Of a stretch of 33,094 bases of DNA, positions 32,315 through 33,094 are shown one piece after another (position 1 is the first letter of the stretch; each line of letters starts with the position of its first letter). Under the pieces are notes generated by a model that made no database searches, was not told the DNA's origin, and saw nothing but the letters and a program-made list of their open reading frames with translations. The translations under genes were made by a program, and so were the position numbers. Source of the stretch: Microvirga massiliensis (GTDB lineage: Bacteria > Pseudomonadota > Alphaproteobacteria > Rhizobiales > Beijerinckiaceae); assembly GCF_001006805.1 (NCBI RefSeq), contig NZ_LN811351.1, positions 800,873 to 833,966 on the forward strand, given 5' to 3'.

Positions 32315-33094
32315 GTGGCTATCCACCTGTGCCGACAGCGTCAGACGCTCCTCACGACGGAGGGGCATCTGCTTGCGCTCGGGGGACCGGGGTCAGGCAA
32401 GACTACAATCGCGCTCCTGAAGGCGAAGGAGCGCAGTGGAACTCTCGAGCCCGGCCAACGCGTATTGTTCCTGAGCTTCTCGCGAGCTGCGGTGCACCAG
32501 ATTCTGACCAGGTCGCGCGACCTGCTCGACGGTGCCACCCGGGATCGGCTGCTCGTCCAGACTTACCATTCATTCTGCATGGAACTCCTGCGGGCGCACG
32601 GAAGCCTTCTGACGGGTAAGGCGGTCCAGATCATCAACCCGAGTCAGGCGAACATTCTGCGGGCCGGGAGTGCGGACTGGGGCGCCGAATCGCGCCGTCT
32701 CGCGGTCGATGAGGGGCGGTGCTGCTTCGACCTGTTCGCGGATAGGGCCGCAGAGCTTCTCGAACGGTCCTCGGCGGTTCGCGCGCTCGTGGCGGATGAG
32801 TTCCCATTCGTGATCGTCGACGAGTTCCAGGATACCGACGACGATCAATGGCGGTTCGTCAGAGCCCTGGCCAGAAACTGCACGATTTTCTGTCTTGCTG
32901 ATCCCGATCAGCGGATCTTCGAGTATAGGCACAATGTTGATCCCAAGCGGATCAAATTCGCCGAAGCCGCTCTGAGTCCCAAGGTCTTTGACTTCGCGGG
33001 CGAGAACCATCGCAGCGCAGGGGCGAGCGGCATTCTCGCCTTCGCCGATGCCATCCTGAAGGGTAGTCCACCGCCAGAGACGCCTGACGTTCGT
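32315..33094 (+). CDS. gajB: UvrD-like helicase, Gabija GajB-like (3' end beyond window)
   Basis: 260 codons are visible. The start is GTG at 32315, or TTG at 32312 directly after the gajA-like stop, so the two genes are contiguous. Motifs of a superfamily 1A helicase: Walker A GGPGSGKTT (23-31), motif Ia LSFSRAAVHQI, TYHSF (83-87), Walker B VIVDEFQDTDDDQ (167-179), and motif III LADPDQRIFEYR (194-205). It lacks the N-terminal extension of housekeeping UvrD and differs clearly from the copy at 2117-4480. In Gabija the GajB helicase acts with GajA in anti-phage defence. The domain 2 motifs lie outside the window. Confidence 0.85.
   Translation, partial: MAIHLCRQRQTLLTTEGHLLALGGPGSGKTTIALLKAKERSGTLEPGQRVLFLSFSRAAVHQILTRSRDLLDGATRDRLLVQTYHSFCMELLRAHGSLLTGKAVQIINPSQANILRAGSADWGAESRRLAVDEGRCCFDLFADRAAELLERSSAVRALVADEFPFVIVDEFQDTDDDQWRFVRALARNCTIFCLADPDQRIFEYRHNVDPKRIKFAEAALSPKVFDFAGENHRSAGASGILAFADAILKGSPPPETPDVR

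Overview
The window is GC-rich and reads as a chromosome segment of an alphaproteobacterium, most likely Hyphomicrobiales (Rhizobiales). The signs are a circularly permuted two-piece tmRNA with an ANDNYAPVAVAA-type tag, an alpha-type SspB, a fumC-DUF4169-ribbon-helix-helix cluster, and an Mrp antiporter operon with subunits A and B fused. The genus cannot be fixed from the sequence alone.

Left part, about 1-20,840, is ordinary core chromosome. In order it holds: a large membrane-anchored Ala/Pro-rich then Gly/Asn-rich protein running off the left edge (minus); a UvrD/PcrA helicase (minus); a small secreted Gln-rich protein; a hotdog thioesterase (minus); an FAD-linked D-lactate/glycolate-type dehydrogenase; a 1212-residue AsmA-family protein with a coiled-coil tail; a small XRE regulator (minus); the six-gene mrpA(B)CDEFG cation/proton antiporter operon, every junction a 4-nt overlap; then on the minus strand fumC with two small partners, sspB, and the ssrA tmRNA gene just upstream of sspB. 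tmRNA tags stalled nascent proteins and SspB delivers tagged proteins to ClpXP, so the last two are functional partners.

At about 21,280 the core ends abruptly. The native thyA is cut exactly after the catalytic Cys146-His147 pair. About 790 bp of unassigned DNA follow, and then a complete, diverged, lower-GC second thyA (22,067-22,861). This looks like the left end of an integrated element that disrupted an essential gene and brought a replacement.

From there to the right edge the content is accessory: an XRE regulator with a decayed tandem copy sharing a TTGTCAACAATT element; a co-directional cassette of uncharacterised genes (ParA-like NTPase with degenerate P-loop, small protein, Lon-type AAA+ ATPase without protease, unknown protein, Phd-like protein, Trp/Gly-motif protein); a serine resolvase with a possible res site; a frameshifted Xre/MbcA/ParS-type antitoxin; and a Gabija-like pair (OLD-family ATPase/TOPRIM nuclease followed by a UvrD-like helicase cut by the right edge). 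The best candidate for an undescribed system is the 23,606-28,657 cassette. The best-supported defence system is the Gabija-like pair.
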